From: Tetradesmus obliquus
Lineage: Eukaryota > Chlorophyta > Chlorophyceae > Sphaeropleales > Scenedesmaceae
Reading direction: 5' to 3'
Assembly: GCA_030272155.1 (NCBI GenBank)
Contig: CP126201.1
Coordinates: forward strand, 4,388,501-4,452,500
DNA: 64,000 nt
This document shows, one piece after another, positions 46,601 through 59,430 of the stretch. Position numbers and translations under genes: made by a program. The notes beneath the pieces are model-generated. The model did no database searches, was not told where the DNA came from, and saw nothing but the letters and a program-made list of their open reading frames with translations. Every line of letters starts with the position of its first letter. The first letter of the stretch is position 1.

Positions 46601-48783
46601 CTCCGCCAGCTGCTTGGTGAAGGCTGCCTCTGCCTCCTCCAGCTTGGCTGCTGCTGCCGCCTCCAGCTCCATTTTCTGCTTCTCCAGCTGCGCTGTCAGC
46701 GTGGTCACCTGCTCCTGTGACGCCTGCGGGGCAGCAGCATGTAGATAAAAAGTTGTACAATTTAAGCAAGAACGCAGACAGCGCGCATCAATGGTGGCGT
46801 CTTGACACCTGGCACTGAGCACAATGAAGCCACATGCACACGTTTTGATGTTCCGCCTCCATCAAAACCGGCATACAGCAGCCCTTAGCCACCCGTAACC
46901 CAAACACGCACCTTGAGCTTCTCCTCTGCTTCTTTCAGCTTGCCGGCCGCCTCCTCCAGCTTCTCTTTGCCAGCAGCCACCTCAGCCTCCTCCATCAGGA
47001 CCACCACCGTAACAGCCCTAAACCACCCAGAACCCAACACGCACCTTGAGCTTCTCCTCTGCTTCTTTCAGCTTGCCGGCCGCCTCCTCCAGCTTCTCTT
47101 TGCCAGCAGCCACCTCAGCCTCCTTGGCCTTCATCACAGCCACCATACCACTCAAGTCAGGCACGCCTGAGCCCTCGCCATCGCTCTCGTCACCTGCAAG
47201 TGCACAAGTTCACAGTGGGAAGATAGAGTTCATGGTCAGGTTCACATTTTGACACTGGAAGCTCTCAGTCAAGTTGACAATGTGAAGGAGGGCAGCGCCA
47301 CCATGGCACACCAGGGCCCTCGATAGTGGGGAAAACGCGTTCTCCAAGATCAAGATTTGGAGTGTGAAGTCAGAGTTCCCAGTCACACATGCAATCACTG
47401 AAGTGTTGCGTGGCGCAACAGCACCAGATCATGTAGCACCGCTGGGTTATGTTTGTTGTCGTTGGGTTTGAAGAGCACCAGTCGTAGTCCTATCTAAAAG
47501 CACCAGCCGTAGTCCTATACACTCACCTGCCTGTCGTGAGTCAGTTACAAGCTGGCTGCAGCACCCACAACACAGCACAGCCAGCAACCCTGCTCACCTA
47601 TGCTACCTGGCAGCTGCCCGCTGCACTCCTACACTTGCGTGTCATTGTGTTGTTATGTTGTTATGTTACATGTTACACCCACCTGATTCCTCCCCAGCCT
47701 CCCCAGCCTCCCCAGGTGTCGCCGCTGCCGCCCCTTTCCCTGCGCTCTCACCCTTTCCAAATCCTTTGCCGCCTTTCTGCTTCTTCCCCTTCTTCCCGCG
47801 CGGGTTCAGCTGCTGCGGCTGCGCAGCCGTCGCTGCAACGGCATCCTTCTGCTGCTGCGCGGCTGCTGCCAGCTCCTCTGCTGCATCCTGGGCTTTCTTG
47901 ACCTCAGCTTGCAGCTGCTCGTACTCCTCTTTCAGCGTTGCGAGGCGCGCCTCTGCCTCTTTGCGGGCCTCCTCTGCTGCAGCCTTGGCCTGCAGGCAGA
48001 ACCACGTTGTGGATGCACACGTGTCTCAAAAACAGCACGCAGCGTCTGCCGTGCACACCAGTGCGCAGCTGGCACGGACCATGTCACCGTTGTTTTAGTT
48101 ATGTTCGCCCGGCAGCGGCAGCAGGCACTCCCACACCTTCAGCTGAGCAGCCCCTGACCACCAACCGCCACCCTTTCAAACGCCGCTGGCATTACACAGC
48201 AATCTGTCAAAGACATCCACAAATACAAGCCGCACCTGCTCAGCCAAGCCCTTGGCCTCCTCAGCTGTGGCCAGCTGCGCAGTCAGCTCCTCGCTCTGCT
48301 TGCGGCTGGCCGACAGCTGGCCTGCTGCCTTGGCCAGCTCGCCCTGCGCCTCCTCCAGCTGCTGCTGCAGCGCCTCACGCACCTCCAGCAGCTCCTCAAG
48401 CCTGCAGCAAGTCAAGTAAGCAGCAAGAAACCCAGTTTCATGTTTCAGTTGTGAGTTGATGAGGGTGCAGCGCCTCTGCAGCTCTCCAGCTGCTGCTGCA
48501 GCGCCTCACGCACCTCCAGCAGCTCCTGCAGCCTGGCACGGCACACAAACGTATGGGATACTGATTTAGTGGTGGTGAACATATGAATATGCAACAGCAA
48601 AGCAATGCAGCTGAAGTCACAGTGAATACAACCAACTTTCTTTGTTTGTTATTGGGTTGGTGCAGGATCGCGCATGTGCGCCGCACCTGTGCGAGGCGTC
48701 CACCTGGTCCTGCGCCAGCGCCAGCGCCTCCTCCAGCTCGTTTATGTTGGCCAGGGTTGTTTCATACTCCGCAGCCTTTTGTT

Positions 48784-48823
<40 letters not shown>

Positions 48824-49347
48824 GCAACATAAGGCGGTTGAGCAGGAATCCAGGCTGTTGGAACCAGCAAGATACTGCGCCACATCTGACCAGCGCTGCC
48901 AGCATGTGGTGCAGGGGAGCTGCTGCCTCATCATCATGTTAACCCATCAAGCCATAGCTCCCATCAACGCCATCAACGCCATCAACGCCATCGCCCCGCG
49001 CCCAATGGACGGCAACAGGAAGGAGCACTACACCATCATGTTTGCAAGTATTACGCACACCCCAAGCCTTTTGATGATACGCTCGGAGCTGCTGCCTCTG
49101 CGATGCAACCAACATATGCTGCCTGCAGCCACCTCTCTAGCAGAGCACCACCCGGCAAACGTGGCAGTGTCTCGACTGCATCCACTTCTGCGCAACGACT
49201 GAACCAAACCATGTACAGAGCTACGGCTCACCCGCTGCGCGTCCACGTGCTCCAGCTCGTTCTGCAGCTGCTGCAGCACATCCTCCTGGTCGGCAATGCG
49301 GTGCTGCAGCACCTCAGCCAGCGCAGCCTGCCTGCTCAGCACGTCAA

Positions 49348-49391
<44 letters not shown>

Positions 49392-50026
49392 GAACCGACG
49401 TTGTCAAGCAATAGACGGCAGTGTAGCAGCTGGTAGGGGCGTCTGTCGAAGCGGCAGCGGGTCAGCAACATGCAATATGCCGCAGCCATCGGCAACACCT
49501 CGCCATCACCCGCTGCTGGTGCGACTCTGCTGCACTGCCTGCCAGTAAGTTGCAATTGTTGACATAAAGCAAAGAATTGGCCTGATGAGCTGCACCTGCG
49601 CCACTGCCGCCTGCAGCACTCCAGCTCCTGGCGAGCTGCCAGCACGGCATGCTCATGAGCACCAAACCACTCAGAACAGCACACGTAAACATCTCCTCAA
49701 TGCTGTGTGATGGCTGAATGCGCACCTGTGCCAGCGCTGCCTGCAGCACCGCAGTCAGCTCCTCCAGCTCCTGGCCACTGCTGGCATTGCGTGTCCAAGT
49801 GCACCAAGCCATTCAGAACAGCACACCTATGTATACATGTACTCAATGCTGTGTGATGGCTAGATGCGCACCTGCGCCAGCGCTGCCTGCAGCACCGCAG
49901 TCAGCTCCTCCAGCTCCTGGCGGGCTGCGGGCTCCAGCGTGGGCCGTGCCGCCAGGCTGGCGATCTTGGAGGCGGCCTGGCTGCGGTACTGGCTCAGCTG
50001 CGTGGCCAGCGCCAGGGACTGACACA

Positions 50027-50059
<33 letters not shown>

Positions 50060-50247
50060 GTGAGGCGTTGTGGGTGTCATAGCAGTGTGTGCAGTGTGTG
50101 CAATACATAGCAGCCTACGGTGCAACAACACACAGTGAGAAGAGGACCTGACCTTTGCTGCTGCCAGCGCGAGAGAGCTGGCACCGCTGAAGGTTGCAAT
50201 GGTCTACAGAACAAAGCAATACATATTGCTGTCTGCTCTGCAGGGTT

Positions 50248-50301
<54 letters not shown>

Positions 50302-51517
50302 GTATTGTCGTCAACTGCTGCCGCTGCTGCTTGCATTGCAGCGGCTCACCTCCTGCTGCAGCTGCTCCACCCAGCTCGCCAGCTCAGGGTCTGTTGCGTC
50401 ATCAGTGGGCAGGTCATCTGCTGCTGCTGCCGCTGCTGCGCTACTGCTGCTACTGCTGCTAGGGGGCTTGGGTGCAAGGTTTAGTGCCTCTGCTAGGCCT
50501 GTGCCTGCCCCCTTTGTGGCAGTTGATGCACCAGGGGGTGGCAGTGCGCCTGCTGCTTCAGTTGTTGACAGCTGCTTGAGCTCGTCAGCACTGTCTAGCA
50601 CATCTGTCTCATCAACAGAGCCGATGATTGCAATGCGTTTCTGGTTGTCCTGCAAGCAGCGGCAGTTGGAAGGATGCATTGCAGCTTGCAGGAAAGCATG
50701 GGCTAATACTGCGGCGCATGCGCTGGCACTACAAGGGATCACTGCTGAGAGCTGAGAGCTGTAGTTTGGTGGTGTTGTGCTGCTTGATTGTTGACATTGC
50801 ACTGCATCAGCTTGCTGTAGCTCGGATGGCTGAAGGTGTTTGCTCATGCAGTTACAGCAGTGGCTGCATTGGCTAACAGCTGCTCTATGAGGCTTGCCAG
50901 CTTCATGCCGCTGCTGCTGATGATGATGCTTGCTGCTTTGTCGTGCTGCTCATCCCCCCATGCCACTGACATGTGTAAATAGCAAGAGCAGCACAGATGA
51001 ACTGCTGCAGCAATGCAGTCGCGTCATAGATGCCTGCTGTGCACGGCGATGCCAGCGCTGCTGCTGTGCAGGCTCTTGTCTAGGAAGTGCTGTGCTGCTG
51101 CAGGTGCTGCTGCAGCACCCTGCATAGCTCAATAGTGCGTTGTAAGAGCCATCCTGTTGAGTTGTGCTGCATGCAGCTGCTGCAGGCCCATTGCAGGCCG
51201 GATGCTGCGCCAGGTGACCTGCAGCGCCCAGACTGACAGGCAGCAAAGCACTCACCAACGAGATGGGCTCAAGGTCCTTGCCTGCGATGTAAAAAGCCCG
51301 TTCATGTTATAAAAGGACCTCGAGCAAAGCGTGCATGCGCTGAGGAGAAACGAGACTCACGAGCTGCGCTTGTTGCTTGCTTGCAACCGGGCGATCGCCT
51401 CCTGGCTGCTGCAATTCTTGGCACCACAGCTCCAATACTGTGAGCAGCTACATTAATACCATTCTGGCTGCCTGAGCGTAGGCGAGGCCTCGCAGAGCGC
51501 CAGGAGGAGCACTGCAT
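40372..51517 (-). CDS. Long coiled-coil protein with plastid-type presequence
   Basis: Twenty-two exons on the minus strand: 51517-51361, 51281-51256, 50649-50350, 50203-50153, 50018-49872, 49348-49232, 48775-48687, 48401-48236, 47989-47683, 47193-47045, 46723-46568, 46335-46153, 45239-45066, 44529-44134, 43675-43514, 43271-43077, 42863-42687, 42191-42081, 41877-41800, 41515-41417, 41136-40882, 40608-40372. They sum to 3732 nt, or 1243 aa; every phase closes and most introns are phase 0. Residues 1 to about 55 are Arg/Ser/Ala-rich and acid-free, like a chloroplast transit peptide (AARRRSPGCKQATSAARK). A short Ser/Ala-rich region follows, then almost continuous heptad-type helix rich in Ala, Glu, Gln, Lys and Leu (for example LEELLEVREALQQQLEEAQG). 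A basic Gly-Lys hinge (NPRGKKGKKQKGGKGFGKG) breaks it near residue 430. No enzymatic or carbohydrate-binding motif seen. Likely structural. Exon 2 is only 26 nt. Divergent from a starch synthase. Confidence 0.82.
42400..42630 (-). repeat. Donor-side echoes of coiled-coil gene exon 17
   Basis: Two copies (about 42405-42495 and 42545-42630) of the end of exon 17 (GQVSKLEASIAEATAANNLA to QLQQ plus GTGGG donor; real end 42687), in a unit of about 135 bp. Confidence 0.88.
43895..44100 (-). repeat. Donor-side echoes of coiled-coil gene exon 14
   Basis: Two copies of the end of exon 14 (ADVSAQLAQRDATIK plus GT donor; real end 44134) at about 44020-44100 and 43900-43985. The inserted text varies by GCGCT duplications. 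Confidence 0.8.
44700..45005 (-). repeat. Donor-side echoes of coiled-coil gene exon 13
   Basis: One long copy (about 44707-44790, SRAQQDLLLAEKASTKLQAE region) and two short fragments (about 44878-44895 and 44968-45000) of the exon 13 end lie inside intron 13. The real exon ends at 45066. Confidence 0.78.
45300..46100 (-). repeat. Multi-copy donor-side echo array of coiled-coil gene exon 12
   Basis: About seven to eight copies of the end of exon 12 (GANGSQEMREKAKAME plus GTGCGG/GTGAGG donor; real end 46153) spaced roughly 105-120 bp, for example near 46040, 45920, 45812, 45702, 45485 and 45370. The spacer recurrently contains CACAGCAAGGCAACA-type sequence. Copies are diverged and two are truncated. 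Confidence 0.85.
46905..46995 (-). repeat. Donor-side echo of coiled-coil gene exon 10
   Basis: A near-perfect copy of the end of exon 10 (VAAGKEKLEEAAGKLKEAEE region plus GTGCGTG donor; real end 47045) lies about 130 bp into intron 10. Confidence 0.88.
48463..48540 (-). repeat. Acceptor-side echo of coiled-coil gene exon 8
   Basis: A copy of the first codons of exon 8 (GCTGGAGGTGCGTGAGGCGC in sense) with its CAGGCT acceptor side, about 70-130 bp before the real acceptor at 48401. Confidence 0.75.
49590..49785 (-). repeat. Donor-side echoes of coiled-coil gene exon 5
   Basis: Two copies of the end of exon 5 (ELEELTAVLQAALAQ plus GTGCG donor; real end 49872): a good one at about 49724-49785 and a degraded one at about 49593-49640. 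They are in a unit with the flanking AATGCTGTGTGATGGCT sequence. Confidence 0.82.
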
Positions 51518-52042
51518 ATTTGAGCAGCTCAGACTCGGCAGACTTCACACACGGCTTGTCTTACTGAGCATGTTCTGATCAAACCAAAAACAGTGCTTTG
51601 TGAATGAGAGTAGCAGCTCAGCCAAACAGCATCAGGCCCTGACCCTCGCACTCTCAGGACATGCAAGTTTTGATAAGAGACACAACTGCTGGAATGAACT
51701 GTTTGAAAACAAACGAAACGTTGCCACTGTCTGCTGCTGGCCGACATTCAGCAAGTGACAACAGTGCTTGGGCGTGCGTATTTGGAGGGAGCGTCGCGCA
51801 TTCAGTGCGTGTTGCCTCTAGTGATTGCTGGATACGTCTGCACGCATTCCCTTGGCCAGATTTAAACGCTGCTTGTGTGGAATTGGCCCTTAGCAGAGGA
51901 GCTACGTACGAAAAGAGCTGAAGAAGAGCAATGCACGAGCCTGCACGCACGCAGCTCGCAGTCCCTCAATAACGGCTAATTTTACTGGCAGTATCTGATT
52001 GAGGCTGGATCAGTAGCGGTTAGCCGGTTTACCTAGGGCAGC
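51518..52042. promoter_or_regulatory. Shared divergent promoter, coiled-coil gene / starch synthase
   Basis: 525 bp separate the two ATGs, which point away from each other. No exon lies inside. Both transcripts must start here, so the genes are candidates for co-regulation. No named element is recognised. Confidence 0.6.
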
Positions 52043-55000
52043 ATGGCTAGCCTGGGTGCCCCTCAGCTCTTGGGAGCAGCAGCACGATGCCCCGCCAGCA
52101 ATTTACGCAAGCAGTTGGCATGCCGGCCGGCATCACGTGCTCAAATAACAGTCGGCCACAGGGTGAGCTCAGCAAGCTGTGCAATATGCAATGCAGGCCT
52201 GCGCTGGGGGCACACATTGGCAGCAGTTGCAGCTCTTGCAGCTGCTGTACGCAACTCGGACAGAACCATGCTGGCAGGTTCTTGCGCACGTTGCAATGGC
52301 AGCCCCTCAGTGCATAGCACAGCCTAGCTGCTGTTCACTAGAGTGAGCAAACACCATCAGCAACAACGCTGCACCACCCCATTGCTACACGAAGTTCAAG
52401 CGGTTGAGCAACAGTAGCACATCATGTGGCTATTTTTGAATTGTCTTCTATGGCATGCATTGACATGACATGCCATTCACAGCTGTATTTCACTTTATTG
52501 CGCTCTAAAAGTGTATCAAACGCTATGCTGGGATGCCAACGGCCCCCACACCTAGCTGCTTACCCCTACTGACTCTTAACATAACACATGTTACTCCCCG
52601 CCCCATGTGCTCTGTGCAGCGTGCAAGCCTGCTGGTGCCCCACACCGCCAGCGAGCAGCAAACTGCGCCTGCCACATCATCCCCGTCATCTTCAGTAGAA
52701 GAAGACCTCATGCAGCAGCTGGCAGAGCTGCAGGCAGAGAACGACAGGCTCAAAGCAGAGCTGGCTTCTATCAGGACGAGCGGGCCGGCCGCAGCAGCGG
52801 CGGCAGCCGCAAGCGCGATCGCAGGTGCTGCTGCTGCTGTTGTGGGCAGTGCCGCAAAGGTGCTGGAGCCGCCAGCCACAGCAGGCACTGAGGCCTTCAT
52901 GGTGAGCAGCAGCAGCAGCGGCGGCAGCATCAGCAGCAGCGGCAGCAGCAGCAGCAGCAGCGGCAGCTGCAAAACATGTCCGTTGTGTTCATCGTATGGT
53001 GCTGTCTCAGTACTGCTGTGCTGTGGTAGTCGAGCAAGTCCCCGGGCAGAGTGGCTTGAGTATGGCAGCTGCTGCCTGAAAGCGTACCATGCCCCACAAT
53101 CATGCCCCATCAGCATCAGCCACAGGTACCCTTCTGGCTTCTGATTGTGACGACCTTACTTCTCTTGGCCGTCAAACCTTGTGTTATGTTACCTGCCTGC
53201 CTGCCTGCCTGCTGCTGCGGCACTTTCTGTGTTATATAACGCTATTCAAATTTGCAGCGCCAGCTGGAGCAGGGCGTGGCCTGGCCCTCCCCAGGCACCA
53301 AGTTCTGGGAGGCCCCCGCCCGCAGCAGCCCTATGCCGGTGGATGTGGGGGGTGGCAGCAGCAGCGTGCAGCCTCGCGACAGCCGCAGCCTGGACGTGGT
53401 GCACTTCACTGCCGAGCTGGCACCCATCGCCAAGGTGATAGAGGCTTGTCGTTTTATTGCTTATGAGCTGTACACATGGCAAAGTGTGAGGCATGCAGTA
53501 GTGAAGTGCAGTGTGGCAGCAGCTTGGACGTCGTGCACTTTACTGCTGAGCTGGCACCTATTGCGAAGGTAAGTTGGTGATGGTGATGGGCTGTACACCT
53601 GGCAAAAAGTGACGCAAAGAAGAGTGAAGTGGAGTGTGTCAGCAGCCTGGACGTGGTGCACTTCACTGCTGAGCTGGCACCCATCGCCAAGGTGCGTTGC
53701 GTGTTTAGATTCAGGTGCAAATGCAAGTGCAAAAACGAATGCAAATGCCCTGATGTGGGGCCGCAATGCGTAAGCAGCTGCTTTTTGCTGCTGATGGCAG
53801 ATGAGCGGGCGGCTTGACGGGGTGAATCGACTGGCACTCATTGCACGCACAAGAGCCAGCACACTGCATATGCTTTATTGAATTCTTCTCTGCATGTCTG
53901 CTGCTGCTGTGCAGGTTGGCGGGCTGGGTGATGTGATGCATGGCCTGGCGCGCACCTGTTCAGCTTTCGACAACCACCCTCAGGGTATCAACCTTACATG
54001 CTGTCTGCCACTGCCTAATTGCCAATTTGGCCGTGCAGGTTGGCGGGCTGGGTAACGTGGTGCATGGCCTGGCGCGCACCTGCCTGGCTTTCTGCAAATA
54101 TCCTCCTCCAAGGAGCCTTCTCACAACTTACACCTTATTCATGCTCGCTCTCATGTCAACCGCAGGTTGGCGGGCTGGGTGACGTGGTGCATGGCCTGGC
54201 GCGCACCTGCCTGGCGCGCGGGCACAACGTGACCGTGATCATGCCCTTCTATGAGTGCCTGCCCCAGGACCAGATCGAGGGCCTAGGGTTTGACATGGAC
54301 ATCGAGGTGCCCAAGGGCAAGAGCTGGGACGGCGAGATCCAGGTAGGGCTTAGGGCCTGATGACCATGGGTTCAAGGGCTTAGGGTTGATGTTTTAGGCC
54401 CCAGGACCAGATCCAGGGCCTTGGGGGTGACATGGACATTGAGGTGCCCAAGGGCAAGAGCTGGGACGGCGAGATCCACGTTGCAGGGCTTTGGGCTCGG
54501 GGTTTATGGTGCTGGGTTCAGGGTGCAGGGTCTGGGGCCTGGGTTTAGGGTTTCAGGGTCTCACAAGGCTGTGCGTCAGCTTTGTGTTCTGAATTCTTGC
54601 TGCTGTAGCTGCAGCACGCAAATAGGGCAACCGCGTGATTGCTTTGATGCTTCAGCAAATGCATGCAGTGCGAGCAAAGGAGCACATCCAGATTTGGCGC
54701 ATCCATGTTTTCTTTTCACATGCACCAGTCATTGAACATATCTCTTGTGATTGCCTACTTGCAGCTGATCACGCTCAAGACTGCGGTGTACCGCTGCGTC
54801 ATCGGCGGTGTGCTTGTCATCTGTGTGAATAAGCAACCACAATCCCGTTTTCCGTTTCTTATCATTTCTTAACTGCAGCTGACCACGCTCAAGACAGCGG
54901 TCTACAGGGGTGTCATCGGCGGCGTGCCGGTGATCCTGGTGCGGCCCGCTGACTGGGACGCGTGCAACCTGTTCAGGGGCGGCCGAATCTACGGCGGCAG

Positions 55001-56472
55001 CTACAACGAGCTGGAGTCCTACCTCTACTTCTGCAGGTAACATGCTAAATTGATTTTTTGAATGTTTTACCAGGTTTAACATGTCTCTTTTGGCTGGGCT
55101 GACGTGTTGTGTTGCACAAATCCACACTGCCACACACTTTGAAACATTATTGATCAATCCCTTCCACTTCCTCATCACCCCTTGCAGGGCCGGCCTGGAG
55201 TACCTGCGCTGCAGCGGGCAGCAGCCGCACATCCTGCACACACCCTTCCACACTGTGCGACGCTATTCTAAAACCCTTGTCATTTCTTGAGATGCACTAC
55301 AGGGCCGGCCTGGAGTACCTGCGCTGCAGCGGGCAGCAGCCGCACATCCTGCACCTGCACGAGTGGCAGACCTGCGCTGCTGCGCTGCTGTACTGGGAGG
55401 TGTACAGCGCCCTGGGGCTGTACCGGCCCCGAGTGGTGCTCACCATTCACAACCTGGACAACACTGGGGAGTGCAGGCAGGACGAGTTTGCGTTCACAGG
55501 TGGGGGCTGTCTTAGGTCGTGTGTTCTGTTTTGAGTGTTACCTGCTGTGTGTTAGTGCTTGGGTGGTGCTCACCATTCACAACCTGGACAACACCGGGGA
55601 GTGCAGGCAGGACGAGTTCGCCTTCACAGGTGCGGCAGTGTTGTGTGATATGTTGTGTTACATATTGTTTGGTGTGTTGTAGTTGTATGTGTGCTGGGTG
55701 GGTGGTCCCGTGTGGTGCTGACCATCCACAACCTGGACAACACTGGAGAGTGCAGGCAGGACGAGTTTGCGTTCACAAGTGCGGCAGTGTTGTGATGATA
55801 TGTTGTGTTACATAGTGTTTGGTGTGTTGTATCTGTATGTGTGCTGGGGCTGCACCGGCTATGCGTGGTGCTGACCGTCAAACATACTGCACAACATGGG
55901 CGGGCCGAGTGCGCATTCACAGGTGTGGGCTTTATCATGTGGATCAAAAGGGCGGCGGGCAGCCTGGCTGAGGCTTGAGGAATGTTGTACGTTGATGTTG
56001 GTTCAATAATACGTACTGCAACATGCTTCACGCGTTTCCCTGCCAAGCGCCTGCTTCTTTGCACGCTCATTGCAACCTGCTTGCTGCCTGCTTGCTCCCT
56101 TGCCTGCTGCCTGCTGCCCTGCTGCAGGCATTGATGGCGAGCAGTTTGCCACCGTTGAGCGCGCGCTGGACGAGCGCACCATCGGCCACAACCCGGAGCG
56201 ACTGAACCTCATGAAGGTGCGCGGGGTTTGGGGTTTAGGCACACATCAGCGGGAAACCTGTCACAAACCAAGCAAAGCCAGGGGGATCTGGCAGGTCAAG
56301 AGACATGCAATGAATACGGCATTGGTGGGCTGATTGTAGTGGGCTGCTGCTGGCGCATTGCTCATAATAATGCCTGCATGATGAGACGCAGAGCTGCCGA
56401 CCTGCTGAGCTCATCCTCCTGCTGCTGCTGCCACTGCTGGTGCTGCTGTGCCGCGGGGTCTGCTCATCCTCG

Positions 56473-56508
<36 letters not shown>

Positions 56509-58729
56509 AGGGTGGCATGGTGTACAGCAATGCGGTCACCACAGTCTCTCCCACCTACGCCAAGGAGGTGCTGCTGCCAACATGTTGTATCTAACAACCT
56601 GCTGCTGCTGTTGCTGCTGCAGGGCGGCATGGTGTACAGCAATGCGGTCACCACTGTGTCTCCCACCTACGCCAAGGAGGTGCTCAGCGGCATGCAGGCC
56701 GGCTGGCTGCGCAGCACGCTCATGCGCCCCGAGGTCAACAGCAAGGTGAGACATGATTTTGTTGATTACTGCTGCCATCATTCGTTGGTGTATCAATGAA
56801 ATTCGGTGCCGCATTGGTTTCATTGCATTTGTATCTGACCGGGCTGGTGTTTGTGCCGTGGAATAGGTCTGTGGCAGCCGAGTGCTGGCGTGACCGCTGA
56901 GGTCAAGAGCAAGGTGGGTCGACTTCGGTGTGTCTGGTGACAGTGATCACTGATATGCTTTGGTAAGTTGTCGTTGGCGGGCATTGCCAGGCAGAACATG
57001 CCATGGCATGCGCGACAGTTGCTGCTGGTGTTCCAGCGCTGTGTGGCCATTGATACTGCCCTCACTCACGTTTCTGGCTCTGAACATCCGCTTTGACTTG
57101 GAATGCTGAACTCATTGTCTGGGTGCGTGGCATTACACACAGCATTCCCCACAGCATACCACACACCATTTTGCATAGTATGGAGGCATGGGCCGCCTTA
57201 CCTGTTTGCACGCCATGCCAACCGCTACTAACGGTGTTTTTGTTCTTGTCGCTCTCAATGTTGCTGCAACCTCAGGTGCGCGGTGTTCTCAAATTCATCA
57301 ACGTCGAGGAGTGGGACCAGCACACGCCACCCACTGCTACTGCACTCACTGCTGCGTCACTCGCTGCTGACGTACATACAAATCTTTGCACTGTCGCAGG
57401 TGCGCGGCATCCTCAACGGCATTGATGTGGATTATTGGGACCCTTGACGCAAGTCACTCACTCTAAACAAAACAACACACGCTTTGCACTCGCCACTGCT
57501 GCACACACTGTACAGGTGCGCGGCATCCTCAACGGCATCGATGTGGAGGAGTGGGACCCCGCGCGCGACGAGCTGCTGCCCGCCAACTTCTCCGCGCAGT
57601 TCCCCGACGGCAAGGCGCTCTGCAAGAAGTACCTGCAGCGGGTGAGCGGGATTCCGGTTGCTTTGCATGTTGTGTGGCCATTTGGCGAGCTGCCCTGCGC
57701 ACTTCCGAGATGGGGCGCTCTGCAAGTACCTGCAGCGGGTGAGCGGATTGCCAGTTGAATTCTTTTGCATGTTGCGTGGCCATTTGGCGAGCTTCTCCGC
57801 GCAGTCCCTGACGGCAAGGCACTGTGCAAGAAGCACCTGCAGCGGGTGAGCGGCTTGGTGCGATGGTGCAGTGGGTGAGGGCGGCAAGGAGTGTCAGGGA
57901 GTGAGATTGATTGTTGAGCGCTGCAACTGTGAATCGTGAAGTGGTGACGCCGTTCGGTTCGTGTCCTTGTGTGGCCCACACCAAAGCCCACACCGGGCGG
58001 TAGTTCAACAGTGTTGTCCTGCTGCCGCTGCTGCTGCCAGGAATATTGGTCTCGATGAGAGCCCCAACAAGCCAGTGGTTGCTGTCATCACGAAATTGTT
58101 GCTGATATATGAAAGCTGAACTGCTGCTGCTGCTGCTGCTGCCAGGGGCTGGGCCTAGACGAGAGCCCCGACAAGCCAGTGGTGGCGGTCATCACGTGAT
58201 TGTTGCCGATAACTTACAGTGCATGGTCTCGCCTGTTGCTGCTGCTGCTGCTGCTGCCAGGGGCTGGGTCTTGACGAGAGCCCCGACAAGCCAGTGGTGG
58301 CGGTCATCACGCGCCTCGTGCCGCAGAAGGGCATCCACCTCATCAAGGCCGCGCTGTTCAGGTGTGAGCGGCGGGTGGGACAGCAGCAGCAGCAGGCACA
58401 CAGTCACACTCCTTCCTAGTACTGTGGGCGTTGCTGCATGTGCTAGGGGATGCTGTACGATTTGGGTTTGTTGGTAACTCTTACATGCACGACTCTGTGA
58501 GTGCAGGCCTGTGCTGCATAGACCCTTGTCTCCCTGCTCATTGTGATCCTACTGCTTGTGCTGCTACTGCTGCTGCTGCAGGTGCCTGCACAAGGGCGCG
58601 CAGTTTGTGCTGCTGGGCAGCGGGCACTGCTCACCTTGTGCTGCTGCTGCTGCTGCTGCTGCTGCCTTGCAGGTGCCTTGACAAGGGCGCGCAGTTTGTG
58701 CTGCTGGGCAGTGGGCACTGCTCACCTTG

Positions 58730-58766
<37 letters not shown>

Positions 58767-59398
58767 TTGCAGGTGCCTGGACAAGGGCGCGCAATTTGTG
58801 CTGCTGGGCAGCGGGCACTGTGATGGCGAGTTCAAGGCCATGGCGGAGCAGCAGTTCAAGGACCACAAGGACATCAGGTGCGGGTGGCTGCTTCACATAA
58901 AACCAATGTAACATGATTTAAACTTAGTCTGACAGCTGGCTGGTACGAGGCCAGGTTCAGAGCATGATTTGTGCTGTAAATTAGGCAGGAAGCTTTTGCG
59001 TCATTGCGCCGGATCATGTGCAATTCTCCGTCAGCAGCACTGTGTGTCAACATGTCACTCAATTCTACGACGTACTGCACAACGCTGTGCCGCGCCATCC
59101 TGCAAGCTGCTGGTGATGTACGGCGAGGTGCTGGCGCACCAGATCTTCACCACATCCTCACACGTTAGCCCATACAATGCTTGTGACAGGACGTCAACTG
59201 TGTCACTGCTTATGTGATTGTCTCACTGCTGATGCAACTGTGCAGGCTGCTGGTGATGTACAGCGAGTCACTGGCGCACCAGATCTACGCCGCAGCTGAC
59301 ATCATCCTGGTGCCCAGCATGTTTGAGCCGTGCGGGCTCACACAGATGATCGGCATGCGGTGAGGACGGGGAAACTTGGACAGCAGCAGCAGTAACAG

Positions 59399-59430
<32 letters not shown>

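Noticed and set aside
51302..51517. First exon of the coiled-coil gene continuing as a 71-codon frame
   Set aside because: The frame beyond 51361 runs past a good GTGAGT donor into an AT-rich intron. Joining to the 26-nt exon 51281-51256 restores frame with exon 3.
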